Shown here: one piece after another, positions 63,063 through 64,000 of the stretch | How positions within the stretch are numbered: the stretch's first letter is position 1 | How the letters are laid out: each line of letters opens with the position of its first letter | Assembly (NCBI RefSeq): GCF_000006445.2 | Contig: NC_006045.2 | Span: 62,001 to 126,000 of the forward strand | Length of the DNA: 64,000 nucleotides | Direction: 5' to 3' | Origin: Debaryomyces hansenii CBS767 | Taxonomy: Eukaryota; Ascomycota; Pichiomycetes; Serinales; Debaryomycetaceae | Program-made: the position numbers and the translations under genes | The notes under the pieces: generated by a model | The model's input: the letters and a program-made list of their open reading frames with translations, nothing else | Databases searched by the model: none | What the model was told of the DNA's origin: nothing

Positions 63063-64000
63063 ATGATTAATTATCATCTGGCATCAATAACAGGATATAA
63101 AGCTATGTTTGGATCATCATTTGCTAGATCTAACGGACAAGGGGTGTCGTCCCCACCATCGCATTTCAAAGATTCTGCGAGAAATGCTATTTATCTGCAG
63201 TTGTCACCACTGGTGATAACGTCGACTGGTGCAGCGTCCATACGATCGGCACCGTCACAGTTCAAGAACTCACATAACCACATACTGCAGCGGTCACTGG
63301 CATCAAGTGTATTTTCTACCAACAAGCGGTCTGTGCGTTCAGCTCCTTCAATATACTCGAGTTCGACGGCCACGATACCAGAGGACTCGGAACCCATTTC
63401 TACTTCGGTGGAGCAGCTCGTCAACGATATAGCGTTGCACGAGACGTATTTTTTGGAACAGGTACAAGAGAAAGTGCGCCGGGGGTCAATGGTAAGCATG
63501 GATGATATGGATGATAGTGACGATTTATATAAGATTTCGCTTGGGTCACAGCTACAGTATCAGAACGTCCCGGAGTCGCTCATAGATTGGAATTTAAATG
63601 TGACACGATGCAAGTTGATACTAACGCATTTGCCGTTGGTATCATCAATACCTGATTTCAGCTATTCCGCCCACTCGTTACCACAGATAGTGGGTGATTT
63701 GGCAAACATGTGCCATCTTGTTCTAATTCAGCCGCATATTACTGACAAAGAATTGATATATACGTTGTTTTCTTCAAATATTTACCAGGAACACAACCTC
63801 GATTATCAGTTTAAGAAATCAGTGGCGGAAATATCTGTCAAACAATCACGTCTACTACAAATTAACTCCCCTAAGCTGAGCATTCTGTCACCTATCACCT
63901 CGTCTGACAATCAGAGTTTTTTGAAATTTAAGTTCAAAGAGATAGCTATTAGAAACTACTTAATTAACTTAGCTGCTGCTGCTACAACAGCTTACGAATA
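63063..64000 (+). CDS. Unidentified protein, cut by the right edge
   Basis: An open frame runs from the ATG at 63063 to the end of the window without a stop (about 312 codons). A second in-frame ATG at 63105, starting MFGSSFARSNGQG, is an equally good start. The N-terminal third is Ser/Thr-rich with basic spots (STNKRSVRSAPSIYSSS). An acidic patch (MDDMDDSDDLYKISLGSQ) follows. The later part looks globular (ESLIDWNLNVTRCKLILTHL and ADLGDLANMC-like region). I do not recognise the family. In-frame CTG codons cluster in Ser-rich stretches. It is divergent from NUP159. Confidence 0.72.
   Translation, partial: MINYHLASITGYKAMFGSSFARSNGQGVSSPPSHFKDSARNAIYLQLSPLVITSTGAASIRSAPSQFKNSHNHILQRSLASSVFSTNKRSVRSAPSIYSSSTATIPEDSEPISTSVEQLVNDIALHETYFLEQVQEKVRRGSMVSMDDMDDSDDLYKISLGSQLQYQNVPESLIDWNLNVTRCKLILTHLPLVSSIPDFSYSAHSLPQIVGDLANMCHLVLIQPHITDKELIYTLFSSNIYQEHNLDYQFKKSVAEISVKQSRLLQINSPKLSILSPITSSDNQSFLKFKFKEIAIRNYLINLAAAATTAYE

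Noticed and set aside
1..64000. tRNA genes, LTRs or intact transposons
   Set aside because: I looked for B-box words and terminal repeats by eye and found none convincing; a covariance-model scan would be decisive.

Overview
This window is AT-rich nuclear DNA from an ascomycete yeast. The genes are compact and almost all intronless. They include Zn(II)2Cys6 regulators, a CFEM GPI-protein, a CYP52 P450, a peroxisomal acyl-CoA oxidase, a CalB-like lipase, BIK1 and NUP159. The gene set points to Saccharomycotina, most likely a CTG-clade yeast close to Debaryomyces/Candida (inference). Reading CTG as Ser makes the Ser-rich regions of the gene at the right edge more regular, which agrees with that placement.

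Layout. (1) 0-17 kb is sparse and full of decaying genes. It holds a two-CFEM-domain wall protein, unidentified coding remnants, a broken Ala-rich secreted protein, a zinc-cluster regulator, an alpha/beta-hydrolase remnant, a dienelactone-hydrolase-like enzyme with a Cys nucleophile, a hexose-transporter remnant, an acetoin/diacetyl-reductase-like SDR, an ACR3 arsenite-transporter pseudogene and a quinone oxidoreductase. (2) 17-33 kb holds a secreted ferritin-like (Rds1-type) protein and a second zinc-cluster regulator. Next come an amino-acid permease facing a secreted ureohydrolase, a P450, a regulator whose DNA-binding domain is split by an intron, a MATE exporter and a zinc alcohol dehydrogenase. 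The last six could form one uptake, modification and export module. (3) 33-41 kb is a decaying catabolic locus: a broken DUF1772 gene, a frameshifted MFS transporter, a zinc-cluster regulator, a gentisate dioxygenase with its catalytic core deleted, and an intact divergent fumarylpyruvate hydrolase. (4) 41-51 kb holds a secreted SurE phosphatase, an L-arabinitol dehydrogenase-like enzyme, then a CalB-like lipase, an acyl-CoA oxidase and a CYP52 P450. This last trio fits lipid and fatty-acid use, and two CCTCGG-type sites lie upstream of the oxidase. (5) 51-64 kb looks like conserved chromosome core: a tail-anchored unknown protein, a CobW GTPase, a PhzF-family protein, BIK1, NUP159 and a gene cut by the right edge.

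The left 50 kb resembles a subtelomeric or accessory region: transporters, regulators, oxidoreductases and about ten broken genes. The right 11 kb is dense and shows no decay. No tRNA, rRNA, CRISPR or intact transposon was recognised. Several genes begin at an ATG a few codons inside the longest open frame, and those starts are given here.
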